Shown piece after piece: positions 5,192 through 5,207 of a stretch of DNA of 5,207 nt; the stretch's first letter is position 1, and every line of letters begins with the position of its first letter. The stretch covers positions 1-5,207 of the forward strand of contig WFTX01000071.1 of the NCBI GenBank assembly GCA_015485235.1, in the 5' to 3' direction. The notes below the pieces were generated by a model. The model did no database searches. It had not been told where the DNA came from and saw only the letters and a program-made list of their open reading frames with translations. Source of the DNA: Nitrospirota bacterium. GTDB lineage: Bacteria; Nitrospirota; Thermodesulfovibrionia; Thermodesulfovibrionales; JdFR-85. A program made the position numbers and the translations under genes.

Positions 5192-5207
5192 TCCTTCTCC
5201 CCATACT

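Overview
The window is a compact bacterial chromosomal segment of medium GC content. Two gene groups are transcribed away from each other from a short shared control region at about 3512-3634. The left group, on the minus strand, is a regulatory cluster in the order NtrC-type response regulator (3511-2102), exported TPR-repeat protein (2017-227), and the N-terminal part of a PAS-containing sensor histidine kinase (230-1, cut by the window edge). The right group, on the plus strand, is a small metal-dependent amidohydrolase (3635-4705) and, after a 162-base gap, a one-domain cupin (4868-5191). A sigma-54 response regulator beside a FleS/FlrB- or NtrB-like kinase, an exported TPR protein, and frequent AGG/AGA arginine codons fit a free-living Gram-negative bacterium such as Nitrospirota or a former deltaproteobacterium. 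That placement is inference; no taxonomic marker gene is present.

The most informative part is the regulatory DNA. The 81-base gap between the regulator and the TPR gene holds a perfect match to the sigma-54 consensus, TGGCACAATAGTTGCT (minus strand, 2047-2032), and just upstream of it an AT-rich imperfect 23-bp dyad (2061-2083). The regulator encoded immediately upstream has the GAFTGA loop needed to activate sigma-54 polymerase. The simplest model is that the regulator is made from its own sigma-70 promoter and, when phosphorylated, turns on the TPR and kinase genes. That would be a positive loop onto its own probable kinase. The TPR and kinase genes overlap by ATGA, so they are translationally coupled.

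Three genes lack a Shine-Dalgarno sequence and have their promoter elements so close to the start codon that the mRNAs would be leaderless or nearly so: the regulator (TTGACA-17-TAGAGT, predicted +1 at the A of ATG), the TPR gene (sigma-54 +1 about at the start codon) and the amidohydrolase (TGGTATAAT, predicted leader of about 5 nt). The cupin instead has a textbook AAAGGAGGTG ribosome binding site. A perfect 8-bp-arm inverted repeat (3540-3559) overlaps the regulator's -35 box and is a candidate operator.

The amidohydrolase keeps all expected metal ligands, but its substrate cannot be read from sequence. The cupin has lost two of the four usual metal ligands. The 4706-4867 gap holds a degenerate heptamer repeat and a small hairpin. 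No RNA genes, insertion sequences or CRISPR arrays were seen.
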